From: Plasmodium brasilianum
Lineage: Eukaryota > Apicomplexa > Aconoidasida > Haemosporida > Plasmodiidae
NCBI RefSeq assembly: GCF_023973825.1
Contig: NC_090124.1
Location: 646,001 to 710,000, forward strand
DNA length: 64,000 nt
Direction of reading: 5' to 3'
The notes beneath the pieces are model-generated. The model did no database searches. It was not told the DNA's origin and saw nothing but the letters and a program-made list of their open reading frames with translations. The first letter of the stretch is position 1. Every line of letters starts with the position of its first letter. Positions 12,301 to 24,690 of this stretch are shown here, one piece after another. The position numbers and the translations under genes are program-made.

Positions 12301-13897
12301 GTGCTGTATATGATATATATACTTATGTTATTACTCTCTTTTTCGTCTCTGATTGTTAGTTAATTAAAATGTAACGAATTCAGTAATATAACAGTGAGAG
12401 ATAATGGTGAAATATCCTACGTTCTTAAAATAAAAAATTATGTACCTTTTACTTTTGAACTAAAAAAAGATTCAACTACAACTGAAGTGCGCCTATATAT
12501 AAACTTATTGAAAGATTTGTAAAATTAATAAGAAAGGGTAAAGCTATGTATATATATACGTATATACATATATATATGTGTACATTTTTTTTTTTTTTTT
12601 TGCTAAATGTACTCCACTTCCGTATACCAAAACATAAGATATGGAAAAGTAAGATCTGGCGGAAAATAAAATTTATCTTAATTATACATTTACTTAATTG
12701 TTTATTTTATTTATTCATTTATTATTATTATTATTATTATTTTTTTTTTTTTTTTTAAAGAAAAAAAAATAATTTCTTTGCCTTTCAAACACAAACCGAA
12801 TTACGTTTTTGAAAAGATAATTCATCCTTAAAAAAAAAAAAAAAAAAAAACATACTCAAATGCTTAACATTTATATATATATTTGCATTAATTTGTATAA
12901 GCATATATTATATTATACATATAAACATTCTCCTTTAAAAAATAAACTTAAAAAAATTGCTGCTACATACAATACACGTATAATCGTAAAACTTTATAAA
13001 ACAAAATAAATTGCGAATATTCATAATAATTAACAAAATAAAATAAAAATAAAAAATAACCAACGTTTTTATATTAAAATATAAAATAATATTCATGTAC
13101 ATGTTTACACATATTTATATATATATAAAATTAAGTATTATGATTTCTTTTATTTATATATTTTGTTTTAATTAATCATTTCATTTAAACAAAAAAAAAA
13201 TAATAATTTGTTTTTTCAGCCATATTTCCATAAAAAGTAAAAAAAAAATTGTTTAAAATATAAAAAAGCAGAATTGATAACTTTTTTTCTATTAGTACAT
13301 TAAAAAGTAAAATACACGCATAATATATATTATTAATCATGTAAAAATAGTAATAATAAACAACACGTTTGAGAAATTTATATGTAAATAATATGTATTA
13401 GCATTATTACGAAAAGTTAAAATTTTTTTAGAAATTAAAATATAATTTACTTTAAGCATTGTTTTTTATCATGTTTAACACAAAAGCTTGTAACTATTTT
13501 AACCTTCCAAAGAATAGAAAAATATAAAACTACCTTAATACGTATCATTAGATTATTCGAGGTAAGCTTTTAAAATACGAATGTGTTATTATCACATTTT
13601 AATAGATATATATATATATGTATATAATATGAATGTACATGTATTTATGTAAGCACATATTACAGTGTATATGTTTACATGTATGTAATTTCGTACCTAA
13701 AGAACTTAAAATGAAGAGGCAAAAAAATTTGAGTGAAATACACATATAAAATGCTAATGATGATGTAAAGAATTATATAAAAAAATATTTTTTTTTATAA
13801 CACAAATTTATCATATATATATGTGTATATTATATATGAGTAAATGTATGCATTATATATGCTTAAATGTACGAATTATATATGCGTAAATACATGA

Positions 13898-13930
<33 letters not shown>

Positions 13931-14658
13931 TGTATGTATTATATGTTCGTATATGAATGTGTATATACGTATGTGCGTATATGAATGTGTATATATGTAG
14001 GTGCGTATATGCATATGTATATATGTATGTGCGTATATGAATGTATATATGTATTATGTCGTATGCATATAATTTATAACGAAGAAAAATAAAAATATTG
14101 TTACCATATATATACATGACGTATTTTTAATTTTTGCCAATATATATTTAAGTTATTACTTCTATTTGCTTAATTTTTTTTATTAGTCTTTTTGTAAAGA
14201 ATGCATATATACATATTACTACTTATAAATGTATTTTGTAATATATATTGTATCTTAATATTATGTGCATAAGTAAAAAGAACACATTTTTTATCATTAC
14301 TTTTGATATATATATATATATATATTTTTTTTTTAATATAAAATATACATTTTCGTTATTTTATTTCTCGTTAAAAAGTAAAATTGTTGTGCATTATTAC
14401 ATTTTTCCATGTTACCTTTTATTTCCCTTTTTTTGATTGCCTTTCACGTATTATCCTTTTCTTTATTTTTTTCTCTTTTTTATTTCAGATTTTGAAAACA
14501 TCTTATTCAGATTACTATTTCTGTTAAACAAATATACATACACACAAAGATTTTTTTATTATTTCCAGAAAAAACAAATTAAAGTTTCCTTTTTTTTTTT
14601 TTTTTTTCTATATATATTTTCTTTTCTTTTTTAAATTATAAATAACATTTTAAGCAAA
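9395..14658. other. 5.3 kb gene-poor divergent intergenic region
   Basis: This lies between uS15 (leftward) and the REEP-like gene (rightward), so both promoters should sit here. It consists of poly(A)/poly(T), TA runs and, at 13905-14060, TATG/TACG tetranucleotide repeats. Open frames at 10828-11022, 11123-11356 and 13863-14117 are short and either low-complexity or made of microsatellite, and none resembles a protein family. Two islands of higher GC (about 10449-10512 and 11928-11975) stand out as possible RNA genes. Confidence 0.55.
10449..10512. ncRNA. GC-richer island, candidate structured RNA (type unknown)
   Basis: About 64 bases of clearly higher GC lie in a very AT-rich desert. GGTGA near 10453 can pair with TCACC near 10475 across a 16-base loop. 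Alternatively ACGGA can pair with TCCGT about 25 bases later, and GAGG with CCTC, so competing folds exist. No tRNA T-arm, spliceosomal snRNA core, C/D boxes or clear H/ACA tail could be matched, and the strand cannot be fixed. The assignment as RNA is inference from composition and pairing only. Confidence 0.25.
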
Positions 14659-15108
14659 ATGGGGTTACATTTATTTCCAAAAAAACTTATGCATTTAATA
14701 AATATGATAGTATCGGTCATATGCCCAGCAGTTAAAACATATAATTTACTATTAAATAAAAAAGATAAGCAGAATGAAGAATATGTGCAATATATTCACT
14801 TTTTAACATACTGGATAATATATTCTTCGTACTCTTACCTTGAAGCCGTATTATTAACTCATATTATGAATTATATTCCTTTTTATTCTGAAATAAAATT
14901 GATGTTTTTTTTTTGGTTATATAGTGATACTTTTCAAGGTGCAGGATATATTTATTTTAAATTTATTGAAAAGAATTATGCTCTCGTAGATAAAAAATTA
15001 TGTGATTTAGTTCAGAACAAATTACCGAAAAACGTAGCTAGCTTTTTCACATTTAATAAATCTGATAAAAAAATACAGAACAAAGCTAAAAGTACTGTGT
15101 CCAAATAA
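14659..15108 (+). CDS. REEP/TB2/DP1/HVA22 (Yop1-like) ER-shaping membrane protein
   Basis: A 149-aa intact single-exon protein of the TB2/DP1/HVA22 family, which wedges paired hydrophobic hairpins into the ER membrane to curve tubules. The signature is visible in order: CPAVKTYNLL (residues 22-31), an acidic/polar linker, YIHFLTYWIIYSSYSYLEA (about 45-63), then NYIPFYSEIKLMFFFWLY (71-88), followed by an amphipathic C-terminal helix with VDKKLCDLVQNKL and a Lys-rich tail. Length and order match REEP5/Yop1. The start at AAAATGGGG is the only sensible ATG. No signal peptide is expected for this family. It is separated from its left neighbour by the long gene-poor region, so it is singly transcribed. 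Confidence 0.92.
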   Translation: MGLHLFPKKLMHLINMIVSVICPAVKTYNLLLNKKDKQNEEYVQYIHFLTYWIIYSSYSYLEAVLLTHIMNYIPFYSEIKLMFFFWLYSDTFQGAGYIYFKFIEKNYALVDKKLCDLVQNKLPKNVASFFTFNKSDKKIQNKAKSTVSK

Positions 15109-15659
15109 GATATATATTAAGAACAGACTCTAATCAAATTTGTGATAAACACTCGAAGCTTTTTTTTTTTTTTTTAAATAGAAGAAAGAAAAAAAAAGGA
15201 AAAAGGAAAAAGGAAATATGAAAAACGGAAAATGAAAAATGAAAAAATTAAGACGATTTATGTAATTTAACTAGAAAACTGGATATATTACAGTTTGAAT
15301 CATAACAGCATTAACTAAGTAAAAATGTACCATTTATTAGTTGGTATGGTTGTTGTGTACATACATATATGTATATACATATATGTTTTTTTTTCCCCCC
15401 CCCTCTATTCCCCATGATGATAGAAAAAGAAAATATGTAAAAGTCACGAAGAATGACCCTATTAGTATTTTTTAAGACTTATAGTTCGCATTATTTATAT
15501 ATATATTCTTTTCTCATTTATCTCAGATATTTACATTTTTTTTTTTACTCCCCTTTTTACTATTTAAAAATAACATGATAATCACTTTAAAAAAAAAAAT
15601 AAAAGAAGGCACAGAATAAATAAGTGTCATTTAATAATGCACGCGGAATATGTTACCTT

Positions 15660-15706
<47 letters not shown>

Positions 15707-16133
15707 ATACATACATGCATACGTACATAATTACTTATATTCATTTACGAAACCAAAACATTTTAGTACAAGGAATAATATACTTCTGTATACACTTATG
15801 TATAAATATATAGATAGATGCATACAATGTGTATGATATAATCATATTTGTTTTTAATTTTCATTTTTACAACATATATATATCTATAAATAATCCTTAG
15901 TTTTTAATTCATTCATAATATTAACTTTTCTGTTTTTAATTTTTTTTTTTCAAACCATTACTTTAAGACGTTTTTGTAAATATATAGAGAAGATAATATA
16001 TTTACTTTTAGCAATATATAACCTCAAAAGAATTGGAGAAATATACATAAATTACCTTCATAATTTACAATAAAAAATAATACATTTATATGATATTTTG
16101 AAATGTTCCTTTAATTTCTGATTTAAGGATTTA

Positions 16134-16189
<56 letters not shown>

Positions 16190-16515
16190 AAAGAAAAAAA
16201 AAAGAATAAATCACTTCTGCCATATCAGTAACATTGATAAAACTTTTAAAATAGCAAAAAAATTTAGCAAACGTTCATATTTAATACTATCGTTTATCAA
16301 GTTGTACTAGGCATACATCTATATATATATATATATAAAACATATTTTAATTATCATGAGTATACTATTATATACCTACCTGGCTTGTATATCCACACGC
16401 TGGGTAAATATGTAGGTTCACAAACACATGGTTACGTTGCAAACTAATGAATCCATTTACGAGCTGCTGCATGCACAATTTTCAGACGTGTGCTCCACAT
16501 TAAAAGAGACACACA
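15109..16515. other. Convergent intergenic region with long poly(A) tract
   Basis: It separates the REEP-like gene (+) and the CCCH zinc-finger gene (-), whose 3' ends face each other. It contains a run of nine C at 15395-15403, TA microsatellites around 15670-15710, and a 51-nt A run at 16137-16187. Bases 16368-16500 are less AT-rich and could hold an alternative last exon of the minus-strand gene. Confidence 0.55.
16137..16187. repeat. Uninterrupted 51-nt poly(A) run
   Basis: Seen directly. It is the longest single-base run in the window. Its exact length is uncertain in any assembly. Confidence 0.9.
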
Positions 16516-19500
16516 CTAGTTTAAGTACACCTCATCACAATATACTGAAGTGGGAGGGGGAGGACAATAATAATAGCCATAGTGTCTATTATTTAAGTTA
16601 TAAATCATTTGCTCATTAGCTAGATGATTCATATGATATTGACTGTTGAGGTACATGTCCATTGCATTAGCTGGTGGTTTCATAAATTTATTTTCAAAAC
16701 TCACGTTTTGTGCGTCATTTGCATTTAGAATATAGCTGTACACTGAGGAAGGGTTTAAAGGAACTTTTTGTTGTTGAACATTTGGGACAGTATGAACATG
16801 TTGAGCATTTTGAAAACTTTTGATATTTCTTGTATTTTTCTTACTTCCTTTACTTTTTTTTCTGTTATTTGCATTTTCATAATCACCTAAATGAATATCT
16901 TTGCCGTAATTATTTTTTTCATCCTTTAGTGAAACTAGTTTAGATATTTTTTTTTTTTTGGTTTGTTGTTCTCCCTTTTATGGTCGTCCGTTAACTCTAT
17001 CTTTATTATGTCTTCATATGATTTTTCTTCTCTGTTTGCATTACTTTGTTTTTCTTTCCTTATTGTACTATCATTTGTATTTTTATGTGTAATATTTTTT
17101 ATATAAGTACCCTTATTTTTATCCGTATTATCCTTTTTATCTCTTATCTTCACAGTAGTATAATCATGGTTATTGTTCATTGTATTTCTGTTATCATTAA
17201 ATTCAGTTTCGTATGTACATTTTGTTCTACTACTTTTTTGATGGTTTAATACATCATCATAATAGTTCGCTCCTTCAATGTTTGCTTCTTCATCTATAGC
17301 TTCCTTGAAGTATGACTCCTCATCTGTTAGTTCTTTCTCCGTATGCACTTTTTCCTTAAACATTTCTTCTTTGTAAATCCTCTTGCCGTGTTTATCATCA
17401 ACGTATGTCTCTTCTTCAATTTTCTCTTCTTCATATAACCCTATGTTGTGTTTCTCCTCAACATGTACCCCATTTTTGTGCTTCTTTTTGTCATACTTCT
17501 CTTCATCGTATGACTCCTCAACTGTCCCTTTCTCAGAGGTAGTCATTTCCTCTTCATAAATCTCCCTATAGATGTTCTCCTCCTTCTCCTCCCCTCTCTT
17601 ATCGAATCCATTTTCACGTCCATCTTTATCATTGCCACCATAGTTATCATTATCACCATCGTTATTATCACCATCGTTATTATCACCATCGTTATTATCA
17701 CCATCGTTATTATCACCATCGTTATTATCACCATCGTTATCATTATCACCATCGTTATCATTATCACCATCGTTATCATTATCACCATCGTTATCATCTT
17801 CACCATCACTATCATCATTACCATCATTATTATTATCATAATCTTCATCTACTTCTTGCGAATGTGCATTTTTTATCAGTGCATCCATTTTTGTGCTATT
17901 CTGAGGGTTCACATTCTCGGAAGCAGTGTCATTATTCATTTTATCCATCATTGTAAACTGACTATAGTTGTATGGGTTTGCGTAATAATATAAATAGTTG
18001 GCATAATAATTGGGGGGCATATATGATATATTATTTTGATGATTGTAGAGGTAATATTCATATGGTTTTGTGAACTGAGAATGAGGATTAGACATAGCAG
18101 CTTCATTTTTGCCCATTTTATTATTTGTTTGGTTATAGCTCATATAAGGATTAAAGGTATTAAATTTCATTTGCATCATTTTGTTATATAATAATGGGTT
18201 TGCATAATTATAATTGTAGTCTATATAATTAAATTGTTTTTCTGAATTATTCATTATTTGTTCATTATTGTGTTCATAATTTATTTTATTTAATATAACA
18301 GAATTGCTTTTATTTTTTTCATCATTATGACTTCTAGCGCCATTTTTTTTTCTGCTTCTACTTTTATTAATTCCTTTTTCCTTATTACTATAATTAATGT
18401 TATCATTTTCGCTATTGTTACTATCATTTGTACTATTTTTCACCATTGTGTCTCCCCCAATACTCTCCTCAGTCTTTCCATAGCACTGATTAATGTCCAC
18501 TATCTCGAAAGTATTGTTAATGTAGGCTGCGTTCGCTTCGTCGACTAAATTCACTTCATTAGATACATTCGCTTCACTCACTGCACTCACATCATCAATT
18601 TCGTTCACTGTACTACTTTTCTTTTCATCCTCTACATAATTGAAACTTGGCGAAATTGTCGTATCGCTATCGAAAAAATTATTTTGTTCACCCATGTTTT
18701 TATTAATAGAAGTCATGCCACTGCCATTTATAGTTGCGTCTTTATTTTTACTGTTATGTTCTATGTATTTATTATAATTAAAGTTTTTTAATTTTAATTG
18801 TTTTTCTTTATTTCTGTTTCTATTTTTTTTTTTTTTTTCCTTTCTCCTCTATTGTTATGAAGTCCATTATTTCCGTTCATATGATTTATATTATTATGGT
18901 TATACACTTTCATACAGTTTGTGTTATTGTACCCATGTTCAATGTTTGCTATACTCATTACTTTAAAACTGTTTAGCATCATATCAAAATTTTTGTTAAA
19001 ATTGTCTCTGTTATACCTTTCATTGTTATTACTATCATTGCTGTTTGTATTCATAATACTACCTTTTTTGCAATTGTTATTACTACTATTTTCTATAATA
19101 TTATTATTGTCATTGTCATTATTCATTGACATTCTATTATTATTCGTTTCGTTTATATTCCCATTATCTAAAAAAGTTGTTAAGTCGTTTTCTCCAACTA
19201 ACTCGGTATTACTTTTTTCTAATAAAATTTCTGGAATTCTTGGAACTCTTAGTTCATCAATGGTATGAGCAAAACGACATGTAGATCCATTTAAACAAGT
19301 TTTATTAGCTACAAATTTACACATAGAAGACTTATATGCAAATAAATTTTGTGCAGATTTTAATTCATCTTGGTTATGAGCATAATTACATTTTTTATTA
19401 AAACATTTTTCTCCTTTTAACAACTTATAACAAAGTTTTGTTCTTTTCAAATCTGGAATTGATCTTAAGTCTTCAATCGAATGAGCATAGTCACAATTAT

Positions 19501-19585
19501 CTCCTTCTTTGCACCTATTTTCCATATGCAGAGGGCATAATTTAGTTTTCCAGAAATGCTGGCGAAGAGTTACGGACATTTTCAT
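16516..19585 (-). CDS. Triple CCCH zinc-finger protein, frame broken at two poly(A) runs
   Basis: A probable RNA-binding protein of about 1,023 aa if the frame is continuous. The N-terminus (start MKMSVTLRQHFWKTKLC at 19585) has three consecutive CCCH fingers: CPLHMENRCKEGDNCDYAH (C-x7-C-x5-C-x3-H), CYKLLKGEKCFNKKCNYAH (x7, x4, x3) and CKFVANKTCLNGSTCRFAH (x7, x5, x3), within the first 110 residues. The rest is Asn/Asp-rich with a DGDNN/DGDNDN array. Frame 1 stops at 18794, frame 2 covers to 16935, frame 3 to 16516; the switches fall in T16 (18823-18838) and T13 (16947-16959), and adding one base at each rejoins everything. Either the assembly undercounts the runs or the gene needs slippage. 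The extreme C-terminus (CPPPPTSVYCDEVYLN) could instead splice to an exon at 16368-16466. RNA targets are unknown. Confidence 0.85.
17641..17830 (-). repeat. In-frame 15/18-bp array coding Asp/Asn-Gly repeats
   Basis: Tandem units of 15 bp (DGDNN) and 18 bp (DGDNDN) inside the CCCH gene. Both unit lengths are multiples of three, so copy-number change keeps the frame. The complementary frames also stay open, which explains the spurious Met/Ile/Val-rich open frame on the same strand. Confidence 0.9.
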
Positions 19586-20340
19586 ATTTCTATAATTAGG
19601 AATATTGTGTATTTAATTCGGTACAATGTGAGATAGTATAGACGACCAAAAGGAAAAAAAAAAAAAGAGACAACAAAGGGGAAGCAATGAAAACGAAGAA
19701 GCAAAAGCGAAACAGCAAAAAAGAAACAATAAAAACGAAACCAACAATGAGCAACAAACAAAAAATTGAATTAATTAGGTGAAGAAAAAAAAAAAAAAAG
19801 GTCCAATTAATCACAACAATTGACAAAAATAAAAAATAAAAATAATAAAAGAAATAAAAAATTACATTGAAACAATATGAAATAGGCAAGCACTTTTCAT
19901 CATAAGTAATAAAAAGATTAATTTTGTAACATTTTTTAACAATATTAAAATAAGTAGAATGTTTCTAATTGTCTTTATATAAATTTTCATATAAATGTTA
20001 ATATCTTACAAACAATTTTATGCAGTTAGGTAGTTTATATTATTTCTGTTGACACACGAGAAAAAGAATAATAAACATACATGTATTTATGTAAATAAAT
20101 ATACATTTACTTCTTGCAATTTCCCTTTTTTTTTTAATTTTAAGCCAATAAATGAAATATCGAATGAAATACAAAAATGGAAGAAAAAAAAGAAAAATGT
20201 ATGTATCTATTTATTTAAGGCGTATTTTTAAGGTATTTTTTTTTTTTTTTTTTTTTATAGTTTTTGTGAGGACAGTAATGTATCGAGTATTTTCTTGTAC
20301 GTATATATGTAGATATATAAATTCACAAGTATAAGTATAC

Positions 20341-20406
<66 letters not shown>

Positions 20407-21968
20407 AAAAAAAAAAAATATTTCCTATGTTTAATTATTTCCTTGCCTGTTCAGAATTTTTTTTCTTTTCATTGCATTTGCATACGCAACCAAAAATTGG
20501 TGAAATATATATATGCCAAATTTAAAAAAAGCCGAACAGTCGAATAACAAAAGCATGGAAAAAAAGGAAATTAAACTGTTTATCTTTTAGCCGTAAATGC
20601 GTATTCTTTGTGTATATACAAATAGCAGTTTTGTATAAAATGCTAGAACGTGAAAGTTGGATATATTTTTCTTTTAAGAAAAAAAATTAAATAATACACT
20701 AATTATACTGGAAATAACAGTCTTTATAAAAAGAAGACATATATAAAAATGAACAACAAAAAATGAGAGAAGTTACAACATTGAAACAGAATTCCTATTT
20801 TACATAAATATTGTTGAAATTTACCCTTAATTATGTTGTAATATCAAATAAAGCGTTTTTTTATTTTTATTTTTTTGATATTATGTACATATATATATGC
20901 GCTGAGAGAAAGTCAATTATTTAATTAATTGCTTGTTTTCCTTATGTATCGAAATAGCTACCTCTTTCTATATAAATGACTACTTTTATGCTTAGATGAA
21001 AATCACGTATTTTTTTGTAAATATAAGAAGCTAATGCATATTGTTACATAAATTAAAAAAAATGTTTAAATAAGAGAAATAATTTATAAAAAAAAAAAAA
21101 AAAAAAGATACCTGTGCTTGTACATGTACTTATTATTCCTTTCAATTGAAAATAATATCATTTTTAAGCGAATGACCACACAACATATGCAAAAGAATAT
21201 AGACACATATGAAATATAATTCATTTCGAGCTTATACGTTAGTATATATGTTTATAGGTCTTATTAATAAAGAAATTAAATCATAAAATATAACACAAAA
21301 ATATGCACAATTTGAATAATTTCCATAATTTTCATAATATGTATAATTTGCTTGTGATCTTGTTAGAATGATGTAGTACGGATACAGGTCATATGCCACT
21401 TTCTTTTTGTATTAGAATTCGGAATAAATGAAAGACAAACAACATATTAAGTATATGAAATAAATATTTAAATAAGACCTTTTTTTTTTTCTTTTTTTTC
21501 TTTTTTACATTAATATATATAAGAATTTATAATTTTACAAACATAAGGAAACTAAATGTATAACATTACAAACTCTTTAAAAATTTCTCACCCGCAGAAT
21601 CTTCTAATAATAGAATATGTTATGTTATTCTATATTTTACTTGACAGATTTCATCGATCTTTCTGTTATACAAGATTGAGAATATATATATTAACATATA
21701 TTTAATCTTTTCTACTTGTTCTATTTTTGCGCGTGTTCATATAAACTTCCGCCTTCCATTTAATAATATTTCCCTCCTAATACATACCTTTGTTCCTTTA
21801 ATTCCTTCAAAATGAATCTTTTTCCTTTATTTTTTAGATATCATCCCATACATTTATTTGTTTTACCCTTTTGATTTTTAGTTTAGCCAAAAATGAATGT
21901 ATAATAAAAAGAAAAATAAATAATATAATATAAACAATTTACATGTCTACATAAGGAGGAGAATCTTC
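19586..21968. other. Intergenic region upstream of the CCCH gene
   Basis: This 2.4 kb lies between the start of the CCCH gene and the stop of ZPR1, both on the minus strand, so it should carry the CCCH promoter and the ZPR1 3' UTR. It holds poly(T) runs and a (CA)n tract at about 20338-20404. I see no supported gene. Confidence 0.6.
20338..20404. repeat. (CA)n / ACACAT microsatellite
   Basis: Alternating CATACA units pass into a pure CA run; seen directly. Confidence 0.9.
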
Positions 21969-23834
21969 TTAGTAATTTTCCGTTACCATAGAAGTAAGAC
22001 CTAGCATGTCATTTTGTTCATATGTTCTTTCATATTCTTCTTCTTTTAAATTTTCATCCTCATCAATTTTATCACTAGATATATAACTATTTGAGGCAAT
22101 ATCATCAATGATCAAATCGTAAGGACACAATTCTTCTGTTTTACATAATTTGTATAAATTAGAAATTAGATTTTTAATTTTATGTGTAAAAGAAGCATCG
22201 CTATTTATTGTTATGTTCATGCTTTTTTTTTCATTTCCGTTCTCATGATTGTGAGTGTTAATGTTCGAATCACCAAGTAAAAATTTAAACTTGTCTTCCA
22301 AAGATTCTATTATTTTTATAATTAGCCCTTCAACAGTAGTTAGAGTACCACCAAGTGTGCCATATTCACATGTTAAATCAACAATCGGAATATGAATTGA
22401 TGCTGTTTCGGATTTAATTACAAATCTATTTAAATCACATTTATTTCTAACAGTGAGTATAATTTTTTTCCCTCTGGGGTTAATTTCCCCACTACTTTTA
22501 ATTTCGCTTGTTTTAAAATTACAATTAGCACAAACATATGATAAAATTAGACATTTTTTAAAACCTGGTATGCTAATTTCACAAAAATTATTAACACCTA
22601 AATAATTGCAACATGGACAATTCGATGTAAAGGATTCAATTAATTTCCCTTCCTCCTCATCACTTATATTCTTATATTTCATACAAGTGTTTCCAGTGTC
22701 ATTATGCATGTGAACGTATTTTTTTATAAAATCGAAGTTTTCTTTTTTTATATTATTTCCATCATCCTTTACTTTTATTTCCTTTGTGTTCGAATTAGTT
22801 CCTCCATGGTCTTCTTTTTCGTCAGTTTGTCTATTTTCGTAAACTTGGCTCTTTTCGTCAACTTCTTTTTTTTCGTCAACTATCCTTTTTTCTTCAAAAT
22901 CCTCTTCATAAAAACCTAATTCATTTAACTCTTCTTTACTTCTCTCATAATGTTGAACAGTGACTACATTTGTGTTCACATCTTCATCATAATGTTCTAG
23001 TGAGCTTAACCCAGAAGGGTCCACAATTTCAACTGTGAAGGGTAATTCTTTTGATATAATAAATAAGGATAATTTATGGATAGTTGACTCAATCATTTTA
23101 ATATAATTTTCTATTGTTATTTGTTGATACTTTTCGTTTGCACTAGATGAACGTTCATCTTTTATATAACCGCGGCTTCCTTTTTCGTCATCTGTATTTT
23201 CATTATCTTTTCCTTTTAATTGTTCGTTCGTATGGTCCTTAGCTGCATTTCTCGCTTCATTGTTTTCCTCTTTCGTGGGTGTTTTTTCTGGTATTTCGAT
23301 ATGTTCTATATTTTCGCCATTCCCATTTTTCTGTACTTCTCCCCCCTTCTCTTCATTAAGTGTGTCCTCACTAATTTTATTAACCCTATTATACATATCC
23401 TTTAAATTCTTTACATAATCACTAAGATTATTTAGGGAAGTTTGAATAAACCCTTCTATTGTATTAATAGACCCTTTTTGTGTTTCTTTCGGGATTTCAA
23501 AATCTATTTCAGGAATTTTAAAAACTCCATATTCAGACTTTATTAATTGTCTATCTAAATGTTCTTTTTTTGTTATTTTAAATATTATTTTGATACCTTT
23601 CTCCTTTATTGTATTTAAATCTTGAATAACATTATTTCTATAATTACAAAATTCGCACTCAAAAGAATGTATTAATGTGTTTTTAAAATAAGGAATTTCA
23701 ATTTTCACAATTTTGTTTATTCCTTCTTTTTCACAATTTATGCATAAGGAACGCACTTCAATTGTATCATTAATTAAATCCTTTTCCCTTTCCCCACATT
23801 TTTCGCCTTGTTTTTCGTTTAAATTGTTTTCCAT
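21969..23834 (-). CDS. ZPR1: ZPR1-type zinc-finger protein
   Basis: ZPR1 proteins have two homologous zinc-finger/beta-domain modules and act with elongation factor eEF1A (recently as its folding chaperone). Both modules are here: finger 1 CINC...CEFC (Cys 31/34/60/63 from the chosen start), followed by the conserved EYGVFKIPEIDFEIP and NTIEGFI; finger 2 CPCC...CANC (406/409/435/438), followed by GEINPRGKKI and the matching IPIVDLTCEYGTLGGTL. Between them is a Lys/Glu-rich insert longer than in yeast or human. I start at the ATG at 23832-23834 (MENNLNEK), because the eleven codons upstream in frame begin with a non-ATG codon. 621 aa, single exon, intact. Confidence 0.93.
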   Translation of the reverse strand: MENNLNEKQGEKCGEREKDLINDTIEVRSLCINCEKEGINKIVKIEIPYFKNTLIHSFECEFCNYRNNVIQDLNTIKEKGIKIIFKITKKEHLDRQLIKSEYGVFKIPEIDFEIPKETQKGSINTIEGFIQTSLNNLSDYVKNLKDMYNRVNKISEDTLNEEKGGEVQKNGNGENIEHIEIPEKTPTKEENNEARNAAKDHTNEQLKGKDNENTDDEKGSRGYIKDERSSSANEKYQQITIENYIKMIESTIHKLSLFIISKELPFTVEIVDPSGLSSLEHYDEDVNTNVVTVQHYERSKEELNELGFYEEDFEEKRIVDEKKEVDEKSQVYENRQTDEKEDHGGTNSNTKEIKVKDDGNNIKKENFDFIKKYVHMHNDTGNTCMKYKNISDEEEGKLIESFTSNCPCCNYLGVNNFCEISIPGFKKCLILSYVCANCNFKTSEIKSSGEINPRGKKIILTVRNKCDLNRFVIKSETASIHIPIVDLTCEYGTLGGTLTTVEGLIIKIIESLEDKFKFLLGDSNINTHNHENGNEKKSMNITINSDASFTHKIKNLISNLYKLCKTEELCPYDLIIDDIASNSYISSDKIDEDENLKEEEYERTYEQNDMLGLTSMVTENY

Positions 23835-24690
23835 AGGCAATAAAATAAAATGGGGAAGGTAACACACAATAATGAAAAGTAGTATAAGGTAAATACAGCA
23901 GAATAATGCAAAATATAGTGAGAGATTTGTGCAAGATGTGATATGACAATATAATAAAAAATAGAATAAAACATAGTATTATAAAAAACTCCAAGTTGAG
24001 ATAACCGCGTTTCGTAGGTAAATATGTTTCTCCAAATTTGCAGCAAAAATTGTGTTAAAAAGTGCTTATCTTACACATTGTAGTATGCATATATAGATAT
24101 TCTGTATAAATGTATGCGCATATATATACCTAAGCGTTATTATACAGATAATAAAGCCATAATACAAATGAAACTTTTGGCCTTTTAAAAAGTTGAAAAG
24201 ATAAGTTATTTAAATGACATTTTTAAAATAAAAAAGTTTTTAAAACATAAACAATTAAAAAAGGTGAATCGGGTTACACTCTTTTTGTAAAAGGGGGTAT
24301 GTACGTTTTTCATTACAAATATATATATATAAAAGAGAAAAAAAGGGCCAAATATGCAAAAATTAAAATGGGAAAAGAATGAAAAAAAAAAAAAAAAAAA
24401 AGCGAAAAATAATGAAAAATAAATAAAATTTTATAATTCTGGCTTATTCAAATACATTCTTTCATTTTATATTTGTTTCTTCCTACTTTTTCCGTTTTGC
24501 CAACATTTTTTATGCAATATTTTTTCTGTTAAATATTTTATTTATTGTTTACATATTTTTATATATACGTTTATTTGTATATAAATGTTTGCTAATTTGT
24601 AAATATATGTTTATTAATTTTATTTATTTATTATTATTTTTTTGTTTTTTCTGTTCTATTTTTTTTGGTTTTGCTGTGTCGTAGTATTAC
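23835..24690. other. Intergenic region upstream of ZPR1
   Basis: Promoter and 5' UTR of ZPR1 plus the 3' UTR of the small membrane-protein gene. AT-rich with poly(A) at about 24378-24400; I see no gene. Confidence 0.6.

Noticed and set aside
9395..14658. Centromere
   Set aside because: The AT content is not near-total and there are GC islands; Plasmodium centromeres are almost pure AT over 2-3 kb.
16428..16619. Plus-strand 63-aa open frame
   Set aside because: It overlaps antisense with the zinc-finger gene's C-terminal codons, which have better support; no start context or family.
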